Notes: generated from the letters alone by a model not told the origin. Positions 37,649 to 46,841 are shown, counted from the first letter of the stretch. The stretch is DNA of 64,000 nucleotides from Sphingobacterium cellulitidis (GCA_002245855.1 NOUX01000004.1:248001-312000); one strand, 5' to 3'. Made by a program: numbers and translations.

Positions 37649-38101
37649 TTATAAAACAAGTTTCATCCCTTCGTGAGTAGACTTAAAGCCTAGTTTTTCA
37701 TAAAAGTTCAAAGCCTCGGGTCTCACCTTATCGGTGGTCAATTGAATCATATGTGCTCCTCTTTCTTTAGCTCGACGGATTGCATACCGAATCATTTTTT
37801 GTCCAAGACCTTTGGATCGTTCTTTCTTATCAATTCTTACACCTTCTAATTGTGCACGGATACCGCCACGATAAGTTAGGTATTGGATAAAACTAAGTTG
37901 CATACATCCAATTACATGACCCTCATCAGACTCCAATACAATGAGTTCTTGATTCTTGTCTTCACAGATTTTATTGAAGGCTGTAATATACTCCGCTGGA
38001 AGTGGTTGGCGAAAGGCCTCCCGCATATTTCCCAAGGTATCATCTGAAAGTAATTCTACAATTCTCTCTAGATCCACAATTTGGGCTTTTCTGAACTTCA
38101 T
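37649..38101 (-). CDS. GNAT-family N-acetyltransferase
   Basis: A 150-residue acetyl-CoA-dependent acetyltransferase with the family fold: GCMQLSF strand, the EGVRIDKKERSKGLGQKMI acetyl-CoA pyrophosphate loop (about 100-115) and a final ALNFYEKLGFKSTHEG motif. It is a single gene. The substrate cannot be read. Confidence 0.88.
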   Translation of the reverse strand: MKFRKAQIVDLERIVELLSDDTLGNMREAFRQPLPAEYITAFNKICEDKNQELIVLESDEGHVIGCMQLSFIQYLTYRGGIRAQLEGVRIDKKERSKGLGQKMIRYAIRRAKERGAHMIQLTTDKVRPEALNFYEKLGFKSTHEGMKLVL

Positions 38102-38402
38102 GGTAGAGTTTCTTATGTTTGCATAGTAAATATACGGAATTTCCTAATTGAAATAAGAATATTGAAGGGCAGCTTCTTTATTTTTTGTAAAATTTTTAGT
38201 GAAATACCCATCAATTTTGAATTTATAACAAAAATATGCCTCCTTATTAGATTTTCTTATCAAGCTATTGTTAGATAATTATAAATTACGTAACTTGTTG
38301 ATAGATAGTGTGTTGGTGGATAAATAAATATCCATGGCTTAACATCTTTTCCACATAGTAATTAACATTTTTAAGAAAAACATAAAGTATAGGAGGTATA
38401 TC
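38102..38402. other. Intergenic region before the 72-residue protein
   Basis: 301 bp, strongly A+T-rich, with no gene. The only clear signals are a plus-strand TATGTTTG at 38114-38121, far from the next start, and the AGGAGG at 38391-38396. Nothing else is seen. Confidence 0.5.
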
Positions 38403-38621
38403 ATGGAAAGTCTAAAGTTTGAAATCGGAAAAGTTACGCTTCATCAGCTCAGTAAAGTAAAAGATGCCTTAAACGAAATATCCAATATAAATGATTGGCA
38501 AATAGCACCATATGTAAATGGTTATCTATTGTCAGTTAAAGGGATAAATATTGTTAGCTATTCTATTTTACAATCCATTACAGCATTAGGAATCAATGCC
38601 GAACAGTTGTATGAAGAGTAA
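38403..38621 (+). CDS. Small orphan protein of 72 residues
   Basis: A soluble 72-residue protein with a helix-strand-strand-helix pattern (SKVKDALNEISNI, WQIAPYVNGYLLSVKG, LQSITALGINAEQLYEE). The size and order recall heavy-metal-associated (HMA) folds, but the CxxC metal site is absent, so a metal role is not supported. A perfect AGGAGG 6 nt before the ATG and a terminator after the stop (38641-38666) show it is an independently expressed small gene. Confidence 0.75.
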   Translation: MESLKFEIGKVTLHQLSKVKDALNEISNINDWQIAPYVNGYLLSVKGINIVSYSILQSITALGINAEQLYEE

Positions 38622-38640
38622 ATTTGGTTAAGATCGTATC

Positions 38641-38666
38641 AAGTCAAGGGGAAATCCTTGACTTTT
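38641..38666 (+). terminator. Intrinsic terminator
   Basis: A 9-bp stem AAGTCAAGG (38641-38649) with CCTTGACTT (38656-38664), followed by T residues, 19 bp after the 72-residue protein gene. Confidence 0.7.
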
Positions 38667-38707
38667 GTATTAATAGGGGTCTTTATTAGGCCTAATTTTT
38701 TTGTTTT

Positions 38708-39202
38708 CTAATTAGTAGCATATACTTCTAGCTTTTTTCTCAAAGATTTACGGATGCTATGAATCCTGGTTTTAATAGTCCCTTCTTTTATTTCCATCAG
38801 TTTCGCTATCTCATGATACTTAAAGCCTTCCAAATACATACTAATAATAGTATAATTTTCCTCTGGCAATGATTTAATTGCCTTTTCTATATCAGTTAAT
38901 ACAAATTTTGAATTTGCAATATTTTTGGAGGTATTATTTTCCCCGGAATGGATTAATTCGTTTTCTGCTATTCGATGTAGGTTCATTCGACGATACTTGT
39001 TCAAGTAAACATTTTTCATAATTACATATAACCAAGAAACAATTTTAGGATGGTTGATAAATCTTTCCAAGGATTTAAGTGATCGAATAAAGGTCTCTTG
39101 TACTAGGTCATTCTTTTCATCTGGGTCCGTTGTAAAATTATTAGCTAAACGCTGGAGTATGGGTGAATTTTCAAGGATGACATCATTTATTAAGTTTTTC
39201 AT
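38708..39202 (-). CDS. ECF-type RNA polymerase sigma factor
   Basis: A 164-residue sigma-70 family factor with only regions 2 and 4. Region 2 is seen as DPDEKNDLVQETFIRSLKSLERF...WLYVIMKNVYLNKYRR and region 4 as LPEENYTIISMYLEGFKYHEIAKLMEIKEGTIKTRIHSIRKSL. No anti-sigma gene follows it, which is unusual, so its control may be transcriptional. It is divergent from the PAS kinase gene, across a gap that holds the repeated CAGGTATTT elements. Confidence 0.92.
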   Translation of the reverse strand: MKNLINDVILENSPILQRLANNFTTDPDEKNDLVQETFIRSLKSLERFINHPKIVSWLYVIMKNVYLNKYRRMNLHRIAENELIHSGENNTSKNIANSKFVLTDIEKAIKSLPEENYTIISMYLEGFKYHEIAKLMEIKEGTIKTRIHSIRKSLRKKLEVYATN

Positions 39203-39285
39203 GATTATACATATTAATTTAATTGTAACATTATAACGTATTGTTTATTAGTATGTTTTGTGATTAATCTTGTTACAAGTGTAAT

Positions 39286-39310
39286 CAGGTACTTTGATTT
39301 ATTTCAGGTA
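39286..39310 (+). promoter_or_regulatory. Spaced direct repeat, site A
   Basis: CAGGTA at 39286 and again at 39305 (19-bp period), with extensions CAGGTACTTT and CAGGTATTTATTAC. It is the clearest direct repeat of the motif shared with four other sites in the island. A third, weaker CAAGTG lies 11 bp upstream. Confidence 0.45.
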
Positions 39311-39456
39311 TTTATTACGCTTAAACCATTTACTTATTCTGAGATAAAATTATTGAAATTCAATAGGTTTGAGAATTTTATCCCAATTAAAACCCCCTTT
39401 ATGAGCTGGAAATGGAGAAATGTTACCCGTTGTTTTTGTAGAGAAATTGCGACAAA

Positions 39457-39483
39457 TACCTGAAATGACTTAAAAAGTACTTA
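39457..39483 (-). promoter_or_regulatory. Spaced direct repeat, site B
   Basis: On the minus strand TAAGTACTTT is followed, 21 bp on, by CAGGTATTTGTCGC. It points toward the sigma-factor gene, opposite in direction to site A. Confidence 0.45.
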
Positions 39484-39667
39484 ATTATCTTTAATTGACC
39501 TTTCCCAAAATCCATTAGCGATTAATTTTAGTTAATTTTAATAGCTTATTAATTTTTTAAACAAGTATTACCTGTGGATTTTGAAATTAATTATTGGAGA
39601 GTTTGATTTTTGAATCACATGAAACCAGTAAACTAATTAAAGTAAATATTAACACAATTAATTAGTC

Positions 39668-40750
39668 ATGCTAACTTCAACAAACAACACATCAAATAAT
39701 AAATCAGCATCTGTGAGGCACTTTACGCTCTTACAGGAAGATTGTAATAGTGATTTTTTATGTTTTGATGTGTTTTTTAAAGAAGGGCCGTTTGCCATTA
39801 TTGTATTGGATAATAATTTCCATGTCAAACGTGTCAATGGAAGATTTGATTACATTTTCGGAATGGGTAGTAAAGAGTTGCTAAAGCGGGATATTTTTGA
39901 ATTCTTAAACTCTGAAGATGCCTATCGATTGAAAGGTATTTTTGAAAATAGAGATTCTTCTGCAAAACCATTATTAATAACATTAGGATTTAAAAATAAA
40001 AAGGAACCATTACTTAGGATTGAGACTTTTGTAAAAAAATTCTCTAATCGATTTCAGGAACATCAATACTGTTTATTGTTATTTGATAAACAATTTTATC
40101 CTCACCATCATTGGGTTGAATTAAAAAAAGAAATTTTTCAGGCTATTGTGGATACCCAAGAGCAGGAAAGATTTAGAATCGGAACCCAACTACATGATAG
40201 TGTTGCTCAAACTCTTTATGCGATAAGATTGAACTTAAGACAATTAGAAGGAGAGAAGAAAGAGAAATCAAAGGAAATGGATGCCATCAAGTTGATGTTA
40301 AATGAGGCAATTTCCCAGATTCGCAATATCTCAATTGACCTAGTTCCAGTTGTTCTACATGATTTTGGATTGAAAGCTGCCATTCAATTTATGGTTAATC
40401 GAATTGAAAGTCCAGATTTTCAAGTATCCATTGTTATTACCAAAAAAGTGGAGGAATATGAAGAAGATATCAGATTAGTAATTTATAGAATTATTCAAGA
40501 GTTGTTGAATAATTGTTTGAAACATTCCCAAGCCTCCAAGGTCTCTGTGAAGGTAGGAGTGGACAATGAAAAAATTCAGATAATAGTTAAAGATAATGGT
40601 GTGGGATTTAAAGAGGATCTCAATAAACAAGTGAAGAAAGGAATTGGATTGCGAAGTATAAAGAATCGAATAGATTTATATCAAGGTGAAATGGAAATTC
40701 TGAACCTAAAAAATGGAAGTTCTGTAAGTATAACTTTAAAGATGGTTTAA
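39668..40750 (+). CDS. PAS-domain sensor histidine kinase (HisKA_3)
   Basis: A 360-residue cytoplasmic kinase without membrane segments. It has a PAS domain (about 30-135; FAIIVLDNNFHVKRVNGRFDYIFG) and a NarL-type HisKA_3/HATPase_c module with the phospho-histidine in FRIGTQLHDSVAQTLYA (about 178) and NNCLKHS, DNGVGFKED and GIGLRSIKNR boxes. Four bases separate it from the response regulator. The signal sensed by PAS (redox, haem or small molecule) is unknown. Confidence 0.92.
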   Translation: MLTSTNNTSNNKSASVRHFTLLQEDCNSDFLCFDVFFKEGPFAIIVLDNNFHVKRVNGRFDYIFGMGSKELLKRDIFEFLNSEDAYRLKGIFENRDSSAKPLLITLGFKNKKEPLLRIETFVKKFSNRFQEHQYCLLLFDKQFYPHHHWVELKKEIFQAIVDTQEQERFRIGTQLHDSVAQTLYAIRLNLRQLEGEKKEKSKEMDAIKLMLNEAISQIRNISIDLVPVVLHDFGLKAAIQFMVNRIESPDFQVSIVITKKVEEYEEDIRLVIYRIIQELLNNCLKHSQASKVSVKVGVDNEKIQIIVKDNGVGFKEDLNKQVKKGIGLRSIKNRIDLYQGEMEILNLKNGSSVSITLKMV

Positions 40751-40754
40751 AGAA

Positions 40755-41414
40755 ATGGGCGAGATAAAAATATTATTAGCCGAAGACCATTTAGTCGTAA
40801 GAAATGGTATTAAATTACTTTTGAATTCACATGAAAATTTTGATGTTGTAGCCGATGTCAGTAATGGTAAACAAGCTCTGGATACTTTAAATTCTGGATT
40901 ACCGATTGATATTATTGTCACTGATTTAAGTATGAATAACTTAGATGGGTTACAATTAATTCAGGAAGTAAATTCGATTTATCCACATATCAAGGTCATT
41001 GTCTTGACAATGCTTGATTGTGATCAACACGTTTTTAAGGCTTTTGAATATGGAGCAAAAGGATATTTGGTCAAAAATGTTGGGTCTGAAGAATTAATTT
41101 TCTGCATACAACATGTTGCTGCTGGAGGCAAATATCTTTGCGAAGAATTAATGATGACCTTAATCCAAAATGGAATTGATAAAAATAAAATAAAAGCAGC
41201 TGAAGTTGATCCTATTGATCTGGAATTAACAGCGAGAGAATTGGAAGTACTAGAGCTATTAGGTGAAGGATATACCAATTTGGAAATTTCGAAAAAGTTG
41301 TTTTTATCCAAACGAACTGTTGAAGGACATAGACAAAATTTAATAGATAAAACTAAATCCAAAAATACACCTGCATTAATTAAATATGCAGTGCTAAATG
41401 GATTGATTCAATAA
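40755..41414 (+). CDS. LuxR/NarL-family response regulator
   Basis: A 219-residue regulator with receiver acids E10-D11, phosphoacceptor D57 (IIVTDLSM), LTMLD, K near 107, and a C-terminal GerE helix-turn-helix (TARELEVLELLGEGYTNLEISKKLFLSKRTVEGHRQNL). It pairs with the PAS kinase just upstream. LuxR-type regulators often bind paired sites about two helical turns apart, so it is a candidate reader of the spaced repeats in this island. Confidence 0.93.
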   Translation: MGEIKILLAEDHLVVRNGIKLLLNSHENFDVVADVSNGKQALDTLNSGLPIDIIVTDLSMNNLDGLQLIQEVNSIYPHIKVIVLTMLDCDQHVFKAFEYGAKGYLVKNVGSEELIFCIQHVAAGGKYLCEELMMTLIQNGIDKNKIKAAEVDPIDLELTARELEVLELLGEGYTNLEISKKLFLSKRTVEGHRQNLIDKTKSKNTPALIKYAVLNGLIQ

Positions 41415-41459
41415 TTAATTAAACTTTATTAAGGTTCGATTTGTTCAGTATAAAAAAAC

Positions 41460-43928
41460 ATGTCGAACCTTAATTTATATAATAAAAAGCGTGATTTTTC
41501 TCAAACAGCCGAGCCTAAAGCTGAAAAGGAGAAGGATAAACCCGCCAGTTATCGTTTCGTTGTCCAACGACATGATGCTAGTCGTCTGCATTATGATTTC
41601 AGGTTGGAAATCGATGGGGCATTAAAAAGCTGGGCTGTTCCCAAAGGCCCATCCATGAATCCTAAAGATAAAAGATTAGCCGTCGAAGTGGAAGACCACC
41701 CTTTGAGTTATGGCTCATTCGAAGGAAGTATTCCTAAAGGAAATTATGGCGCTGGTACAGTCAGTATTTTTGATGAAGGCACCTATGAACCTCTTGAAAC
41801 TAAATCAAATAAAGAATTTCTAGAAAATTGGAAAAAGGGATCCATAAAATTTACCCTTCATGGAAAAGTGTTGAAAGGTGACTTTGCATTGGTTCGAATG
41901 CATACCGAGGATGGTAAAAATTGGCTATTGATCAAACATCAGGATCAATATGCCACGGATAAAGTATATAATATCGAGGATTTAGTAAGCAAAACCATCA
42001 AAAAAGAAGGTAAAGATTTTAAGGAAAACTCCAAAAAATCACTCTCCGAAAAGTCAAAAAAAAAGCCTGATCAAATCCAGCAGCGTAGTGTACAACCTAT
42101 GCTTGCAAAATTAAGTGAGAATATACCAAGCTCAGGTGAATGGCTTTTTGAGAAAAAATTTGATGGCTTCCGGACCTTGTTTTTCTTCGATGGGAAAAAC
42201 CGAAAACTATTATCCAGAAATGGAAAACCCTTAAAAGAGAAATTCCCTTCCGTTTTTGAAGATTTAAAAGTTATTGACAGGCCCTGCATATTGGATGGGG
42301 AAGTAGTTATTGAAGATGAAAAAGGACTTGCCCAATTTCAGTTACTTCAATCTGGAGAACCTATTCCCAAAAATCTTAAAATCCATTATTATGTTTTTGA
42401 TATTCTGCAATTAGACAATAATGATTTGACAGCATTCCAATTAACTGAGCGAAAGGAAATCCTCGACTTACTTTTGAAAAAATACAGTTTCAAACATGTT
42501 CGACCTGTGGAAAGTCTGGATGAGGGTAAAAAGGATTTAATCGAATTTGCAAAAAAAGAAAAATGGGAAGGTGTAATTGCAAAATTAAAAAATAGCACCT
42601 ATGCGGAGGCTTCAAGGAATGGAAATTGGTTGAAAATTAAAATTAGAAATACGCAGGAAGCAATAATATGTGGCTATACAAAACCCGAAGGTTCAAGATC
42701 TTATTTTGGAGCTCTTGTATTAGGCATAAAAACGCCCAAGGGGTTGAAATATATTGGGAATTGTGGTACCGGTTTCAGTGAAAAATCCTTGAAACAGTTA
42801 CATCAGTTATTCAAAAACCTTGAGTCAAATTCTAAACCATTTCCAAATAATATAACTGTAGCAAAAGAAAAAGAGGTGACTTGGCTTAAACCTGAATTGG
42901 TTTGTGATGTTTACTATTCCGAATGGACAAAGGAAGAACACTTAAGACATCCGGTGTTTAAAGGGTTAAGAGATGATAAATCAGCTATTGAAACTACGAA
43001 AGAGGAATTAGATAATGAAGTTATGGAAAAGGAAAAAGAATTAAAATTCGGGAAGAAGACTGTTAAACTAACCAATTTAGATAAAATATATTGGCCTCAG
43101 GAAAAGATAACGAAGGGTGAGCTCTTAAATTATTATGAAACCATGAGTGAATATATTCTCCCTTTTCTTAAGGATAAACCAATTTCCATGAATCGATTTC
43201 CGAATGGAATCGAAGAAAAGAATTTCTTCCAAAAGGATGTGGATCCTGAGAAGATTCCAACCTGGTTAAAGACTACCGAAGTATATTCAGAAAGTACTGA
43301 AAAAAACATCGATTACCTTCTATGCAATGATTTACCAAGTCTATTATATATTGCAAACCTGGGTTCGATAGAAATAAATCCATGGCTTTCGACCTATAAG
43401 AAACCTGATAAACCAGAGTTTGCAGTATTGGATTTAGATCCCAATGGTGCTAAATGGCAAGATTTAATCGATGTGGCATTAACATCCAAAGAGATATTGG
43501 ATAAAGGAAATATTCCAGCATTTATAAAAACCTCGGGGTCCACAGGACTACACATCTTTATGAATATGGATGCGAAATATGACTATCAGGTTATCCGAGA
43601 TTTTGTACAATTTATTGCAGAATTAATTCAACAACTACACCCCGACACGACAAGCTTGGTTCGCGATCCTAAAAAAAGAAAAAACCTGATATATCTGGAT
43701 TATTTGCAAAATAAAGAGGGACAAACTATTGTTGCCCCATATTCCGTCAGACCTAAACCTCAAGCCACCGTCAGTACGCCAATAGGTTGGGAAGAAGTTA
43801 CTTACGATCTATCGATTGACCAATTTACGATTCACAATATTTATGAGCGCGTTAGTGAAAGGAAGGATCCATGGATAGATATTAAAAAGATGAAGGTTGA
43901 TATCAAATCAGCATTAGCTAAATTCTAA
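41460..43928 (+). CDS. ligD: Multifunctional DNA ligase D (NHEJ)
   Basis: Repairs double-strand breaks together with Ku. The 822-residue protein has three domains in the order phosphoesterase, ligase, polymerase. The N-terminal 3'-phosphoesterase (about 1-170) carries HDASRLHYDFRLEIDG. The ATP-dependent ligase has its nucleotidyl lysine in EKKFDGFRTLF near 229, with EGVIAKLKNSTY further on. The C-terminal archaeo-eukaryotic primase/polymerase has LDLDPNGAKW near 657 and TSGSTGLHIF. The stop overlaps the convergent ku stop by 4 bp. Confidence 0.95.
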   Translation: MSNLNLYNKKRDFSQTAEPKAEKEKDKPASYRFVVQRHDASRLHYDFRLEIDGALKSWAVPKGPSMNPKDKRLAVEVEDHPLSYGSFEGSIPKGNYGAGTVSIFDEGTYEPLETKSNKEFLENWKKGSIKFTLHGKVLKGDFALVRMHTEDGKNWLLIKHQDQYATDKVYNIEDLVSKTIKKEGKDFKENSKKSLSEKSKKKPDQIQQRSVQPMLAKLSENIPSSGEWLFEKKFDGFRTLFFFDGKNRKLLSRNGKPLKEKFPSVFEDLKVIDRPCILDGEVVIEDEKGLAQFQLLQSGEPIPKNLKIHYYVFDILQLDNNDLTAFQLTERKEILDLLLKKYSFKHVRPVESLDEGKKDLIEFAKKEKWEGVIAKLKNSTYAEASRNGNWLKIKIRNTQEAIICGYTKPEGSRSYFGALVLGIKTPKGLKYIGNCGTGFSEKSLKQLHQLFKNLESNSKPFPNNITVAKEKEVTWLKPELVCDVYYSEWTKEEHLRHPVFKGLRDDKSAIETTKEELDNEVMEKEKELKFGKKTVKLTNLDKIYWPQEKITKGELLNYYETMSEYILPFLKDKPISMNRFPNGIEEKNFFQKDVDPEKIPTWLKTTEVYSESTEKNIDYLLCNDLPSLLYIANLGSIEINPWLSTYKKPDKPEFAVLDLDPNGAKWQDLIDVALTSKEILDKGNIPAFIKTSGSTGLHIFMNMDAKYDYQVIRDFVQFIAELIQQLHPDTTSLVRDPKKRKNLIYLDYLQNKEGQTIVAPYSVRPKPQATVSTPIGWEEVTYDLSIDQFTIHNIYERVSERKDPWIDIKKMKVDIKSALAKF

Positions 43929-44677
43929 GCTAAACTGGCCTTTAATTTTTCCAATAAATCCGTAGCTTTTGTATTCTCTACATTAATCTTACGAATGGTT
44001 GCCCTCTTACCTTTACTTTTTTGAGTGATAATCTTCAGCAATTCCTTAGAATATTCATTCTTAAATGCAGAAATATCAAATTCCTTACTATTCATTTTTA
44101 TTAGCTGAAGTGCCATATCCATTTCCTGCTTTGAAATTTTAGTTGCCGGAGTTTTAAGTTCGTCAATATCTCGGATTTCTTCCTCAAAGCGTAGTTTATT
44201 AAGGAGTAATATATTCTTGTAGGGTTTAATAATCGCCAGATTCTCAACACTTCTCATGACAAAAGTCCCTAAGCCTGCCATTTTACTTTTTTCTAGGGCT
44301 TGTAGTAATAATTGATATGCTTTTTCACCAGACTTTTGCGGTTCCAGATAATAGGGAGTGTCAAAATAAATACTGTCGATTTCCTGAAGCTTAACAAAAG
44401 TTTGAAGATTAATCATTTTATTCTTTTCAGGCATGGCCTCCTCAAAATCTGCCTCCTCCAAGACTACATATTTGTCCTTTAAGAGATATCCTTTCACAAT
44501 ATTATCCCATGTCACTTCTTTCCCTGTACTTTCGTTGACTCTTTTGTACTTTATGTTCGAATGGTCTTTGCGATCCAGCATATCCAAATCAAGACTGCTA
44601 GTTTGCGTAGCAGAAAATATTTTGATAGGAATATTTACTAGTCCAAAACCAATCGCGCCAGTCCATATTGCTTTCAT
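43925..44677 (-). CDS. ku: DNA end-binding protein Ku
   Basis: A 250-residue homodimeric Ku that loads on double-strand ends and recruits LigD. It begins with the family start MKAIWTGAIGFGLVNIPIKIFSA and has the ring-forming core (YYLEPQKSGEKAYQLLLQALEKSKMAGLGTFVMR) and a lysine-rich C-terminal tail. It is convergent with ligD. The length is at the short end for bacterial Ku. Confidence 0.95.
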   Translation of the reverse strand: MKAIWTGAIGFGLVNIPIKIFSATQTSSLDLDMLDRKDHSNIKYKRVNESTGKEVTWDNIVKGYLLKDKYVVLEEADFEEAMPEKNKMINLQTFVKLQEIDSIYFDTPYYLEPQKSGEKAYQLLLQALEKSKMAGLGTFVMRSVENLAIIKPYKNILLLNKLRFEEEIRDIDELKTPATKISKQEMDMALQLIKMNSKEFDISAFKNEYSKELLKIITQKSKGKRATIRKINVENTKATDLLEKLKASLA

Positions 44678-44763
44678 GTCGTTTTTATTTTTTATAACAA
44701 TTTTTAGGCAATTTAGTTCAAGGAGCAGTATAAAAGCTCGCTTTTTTAGAATGATTTCCCTTT

Positions 44764-45654
44764 CTAAATGGTTACTCTACCACCTGTTGCAGGAATGGTA
44801 GCACCAGAAATATAGGAAGCAGCATCAGATGCTAAGAATACATAAATAGGAGCGATTTCAGCAGGTTGTCCTGGTCTTCCCATTGGGGTATTGCTGCCGA
44901 ATTTCTCATGATCAGGGATAGTACTCGGAATTAATGGCGTCCAAATAGGCCCCGGTGCAACAGCATTGACCCTAATTCCCGTATTTTCCTCGAGAAACAT
45001 TTGAGCTAAACTGGAAGTAAAATTTTGAATGGCCGCCTTACTCGCTGCATATGGGAGTAGAGTGGGGTTGGGATCATAAGCATTTACAGAAGTTGTATTA
45101 ATGATACTGCCGCCTGCAGGTATATATTTCTTAGCAAACTTGACCAGATAAAACATCGCACTCAGGTTTACTTCAAATGTTTTATTCCATTCCTCCGCAG
45201 TAATATCTTCAATATCTTTATAGGTCATCTGGTAGGCTGCATTGTTGATTAATACATCAATCTTATTAAATTCTGTGATGGTATTTTCAATCAGATTTTT
45301 ACAGTTTAATTCCTCACTGAGATCACCCTTGAATAGAATGACTTTAGAACCGGCTTGTTTAACCCATTCTGCAGTATCATAAGCATCTTCATTTTCTATA
45401 TCATCCTTGTAAGCAATAACAATATTTGCGCCTTCTCTAGCCATGGCAATGGCAACCGCTCTGCCTATACCTGAATCTGCTCCAGTAATAATTACTGATT
45501 TACCTTCCATTAACCCATGTCCAACATAGGTTTCTTCTCCATGATCGGGCCTTGGATCCATTAATTTTGTTTCACCTGGAGGTGATTGAGGCTGAGTCTT
45601 GAATGGTGGTTGCGGATACTTTGTCTCTGGATTCTGCGAATTCTGATTTTTCAT
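44764..45654 (-). CDS. SDR-family oxidoreductase, general-stress type
   Basis: A 296-residue short-chain dehydrogenase. A proline-rich N-terminal stretch (about 1-45) precedes the Rossmann fold with GADSGIGRAVA, NNAAYQ and the catalytic Ser plus YAASK. It ends with GATIPATGGRVTI. The layout with the N-terminal extension matches the YhdG/YhxD-like general-stress SDR proteins. The substrate is unknown. It is divergent from the DUF421 gene; no TAnnTTTG box is seen in the 88-bp gap. Confidence 0.9.
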   Translation of the reverse strand: MKNQNSQNPETKYPQPPFKTQPQSPPGETKLMDPRPDHGEETYVGHGLMEGKSVIITGADSGIGRAVAIAMAREGANIVIAYKDDIENEDAYDTAEWVKQAGSKVILFKGDLSEELNCKNLIENTITEFNKIDVLINNAAYQMTYKDIEDITAEEWNKTFEVNLSAMFYLVKFAKKYIPAGGSIINTTSVNAYDPNPTLLPYAASKAAIQNFTSSLAQMFLEENTGIRVNAVAPGPIWTPLIPSTIPDHEKFGSNTPMGRPGQPAEIAPIYVFLASDAASYISGATIPATGGRVTI

Positions 45655-45742
45655 TTGCTTTTTTATTAATCAATTATTTGCTTGTCTAGTATTAGAACAA
45701 ATTCAATGGATAATCGTTCTGCATAAAATAGCATTCATTAAA

Positions 45743-46429
45743 ATGGCCGATAACAGCTTATATAAGATTTTATTCGATGGAGCAACTCCTAATCTATTGG
45801 TAGAGATAATAATGAGAACATTTATCATGTTCCTACTTATTTTAATAATCTTACGTATTTCGGGAAGAAGGGGTGTCAGACAACTAACATTATTTGAGGT
45901 TGCGATTATCTTGGGACTGGGATCAGCCGCTGGAGATCCGATGTTTCAAGAAGATCTTCCTATTTTCCACGCTATCTTAGTATTTCTGACTGTCATTCTA
46001 CTTTACAAAGGAATTACTTGGTTGACAGCAAAATTTAGCTTTGTCAATCGAATCATGGAAGGTGAACCCTTTGTGGTGGTTAGAGATGGTGAATTTGCGG
46101 TTACTGATGAAAATGTCAGCAGCTTTTCAAAAATGGAATTCTTTGCTGAATTAAGAAATAGCTCCATAGAACATTTAGGTCAGGTTAGGCTGGCTGTACT
46201 GGAAACAGATGGATCAATGAGCATACTCCGTTATGATAATTCTAAAGTGAAATTTGGCTTACCACTTTTTCCAGATGATTACAAAGAAATTGTCCCTTCA
46301 GTTAATAGTCATGGCCCTTATGCTTGCATGTATTGTGGAAAGGTTTTGGAACATGTCAACATAGATTTTACATGTCCAGTTTGTCATAAGAAAAAATGGA
46401 CTAAAGCCATTAATAATAAATATTGTTGA
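45743..46429 (+). CDS. DUF421 membrane protein with C-terminal zinc ribbon
   Basis: A 228-residue protein of the YetF/YcaP (DUF421) family. It has about three N-terminal helices (residues 20-90), the GRRGVRQLTLFEVAIILGLGSAAGDPM signature and the soluble domain (EGEPFVVVRDGEF). After that lies a cysteine ribbon, CMYCGK near 194 and CPVCHK near 212, which could bind zinc; I do not recall this in the ordinary family members. Membership in the stress island is consistent with YetF-type proteins being sporulation or stress linked. Confidence 0.88.
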   Translation: MADNSLYKILFDGATPNLLVEIIMRTFIMFLLILIILRISGRRGVRQLTLFEVAIILGLGSAAGDPMFQEDLPIFHAILVFLTVILLYKGITWLTAKFSFVNRIMEGEPFVVVRDGEFAVTDENVSSFSKMEFFAELRNSSIEHLGQVRLAVLETDGSMSILRYDNSKVKFGLPLFPDDYKEIVPSVNSHGPYACMYCGKVLEHVNIDFTCPVCHKKKWTKAINNKYC

Positions 46430-46448
46430 TACAATCTTCTAAAAACAT

Positions 46449-46479
46449 AAAACCTTTAAACGGGGAGTTTAAAGGTTTT
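46449..46479 (+). terminator. Terminator-like hairpin after DUF421 gene
   Basis: A 13-bp perfect stem AAAACCTTTAAAC/GTTTAAAGGTTTT (46449-46461 with 46467-46479). The T-tract after it is only four long, so efficiency may be modest. Confidence 0.6.
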
Positions 46480-46553
46480 GGAAAAATGAAGGTATTAATA
46501 AATAAACGAATACAGTATTAATGTATGTTATTATGATTCTTTTTTATGTGCCC

Positions 46554-46664
46554 TTAGTCCGGATTAAATTTATTTCTTCGTTTCGTTCGAATTCCATAAA
46601 CAGCAAATCCTAAAACCAAAATGCATAATACTATCAAAAAGACAGTGAGTGTTATAGATTCCAT
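46554..46664 (-). CDS. 36-residue single-helix membrane protein
   Basis: A minus-strand frame of 37 codons with ATG at 46662-46664 and TAA at 46554-46556. It encodes one membrane helix (ITLTVFLIVLCILVLGFAVYG) followed by a basic end (IRTKRRNKFNPD), with the C-terminus in the cytoplasm by the positive-inside rule. AAAGGA lies 7 nt before the ATG. A spaced repeat (site C) lies about 56 bp upstream of the start. Too short for ordinary gene finders; family unknown. Confidence 0.6.
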   Translation of the reverse strand: MESITLTVFLIVLCILVLGFAVYGIRTKRRNKFNPD

Positions 46665-46724
46665 GTGGTATCCTTTCTTTTAAAATACTGATTTAATGCT
46701 ATGTTTATTTTAAATCACAATAAA

Positions 46725-46751
46725 TACCCGTAGTTTTCTCTAATATTCCCG
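46725..46751 (-). promoter_or_regulatory. Spaced repeat, site C
   Basis: On the minus strand TACGGGAAT is followed 21 bp on by TACGGGTATTTATTG, a variant of the CAGGTATTTAT element. It points toward the 36-residue protein gene and lies about 56 bp before it. Confidence 0.4.
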
Positions 46752-46780
46752 TATTTATTTGTTAATAAATAGAAAAAAAT

Positions 46781-46810
46781 AGGCAAAAGAATTGAGGTAT
46801 TCTTTTGCCT
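46781..46810. terminator. Intrinsic terminator, PA2169-like gene
   Basis: A 12-bp perfect stem AGGCAAAAGAAT/ATTCTTTTGCCT (46781-46792 with 46799-46810). On the minus strand it is followed by a T-run, ending the PA2169-like transcript. Confidence 0.75.
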
Positions 46811-46841
46811 GACAATATGGAAATGGGTTTTTTGAGTGCTA

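Larger units (their letters stand above)
39203..39667. other. Divergent regulatory region, sigma factor / PAS kinase
   Basis: 465 bp with no credible gene. It holds two spaced-repeat sites (39286-39310 and 39457-39483, separate entries) that point toward each other, and a single CAAGTATTA near 39563. It is the likely control region of both flanking regulators. Confidence 0.55.

Noticed and set aside
38403..38621. Copper chaperone (HMA) protein
   Set aside because: The fold pattern is similar, but the CxxC metal site is absent.
38708..39202. ECF sigma with neighbouring anti-sigma gene
   Set aside because: No anti-sigma or FecR-like gene is next to it; the neighbours are a 72-residue orphan and a PAS kinase.
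39260..39463. 67-codon frame between sigma factor and PAS kinase
   Set aside because: Covers the spaced-repeat region, has weak codon character and no start signal; better explained as regulatory DNA.
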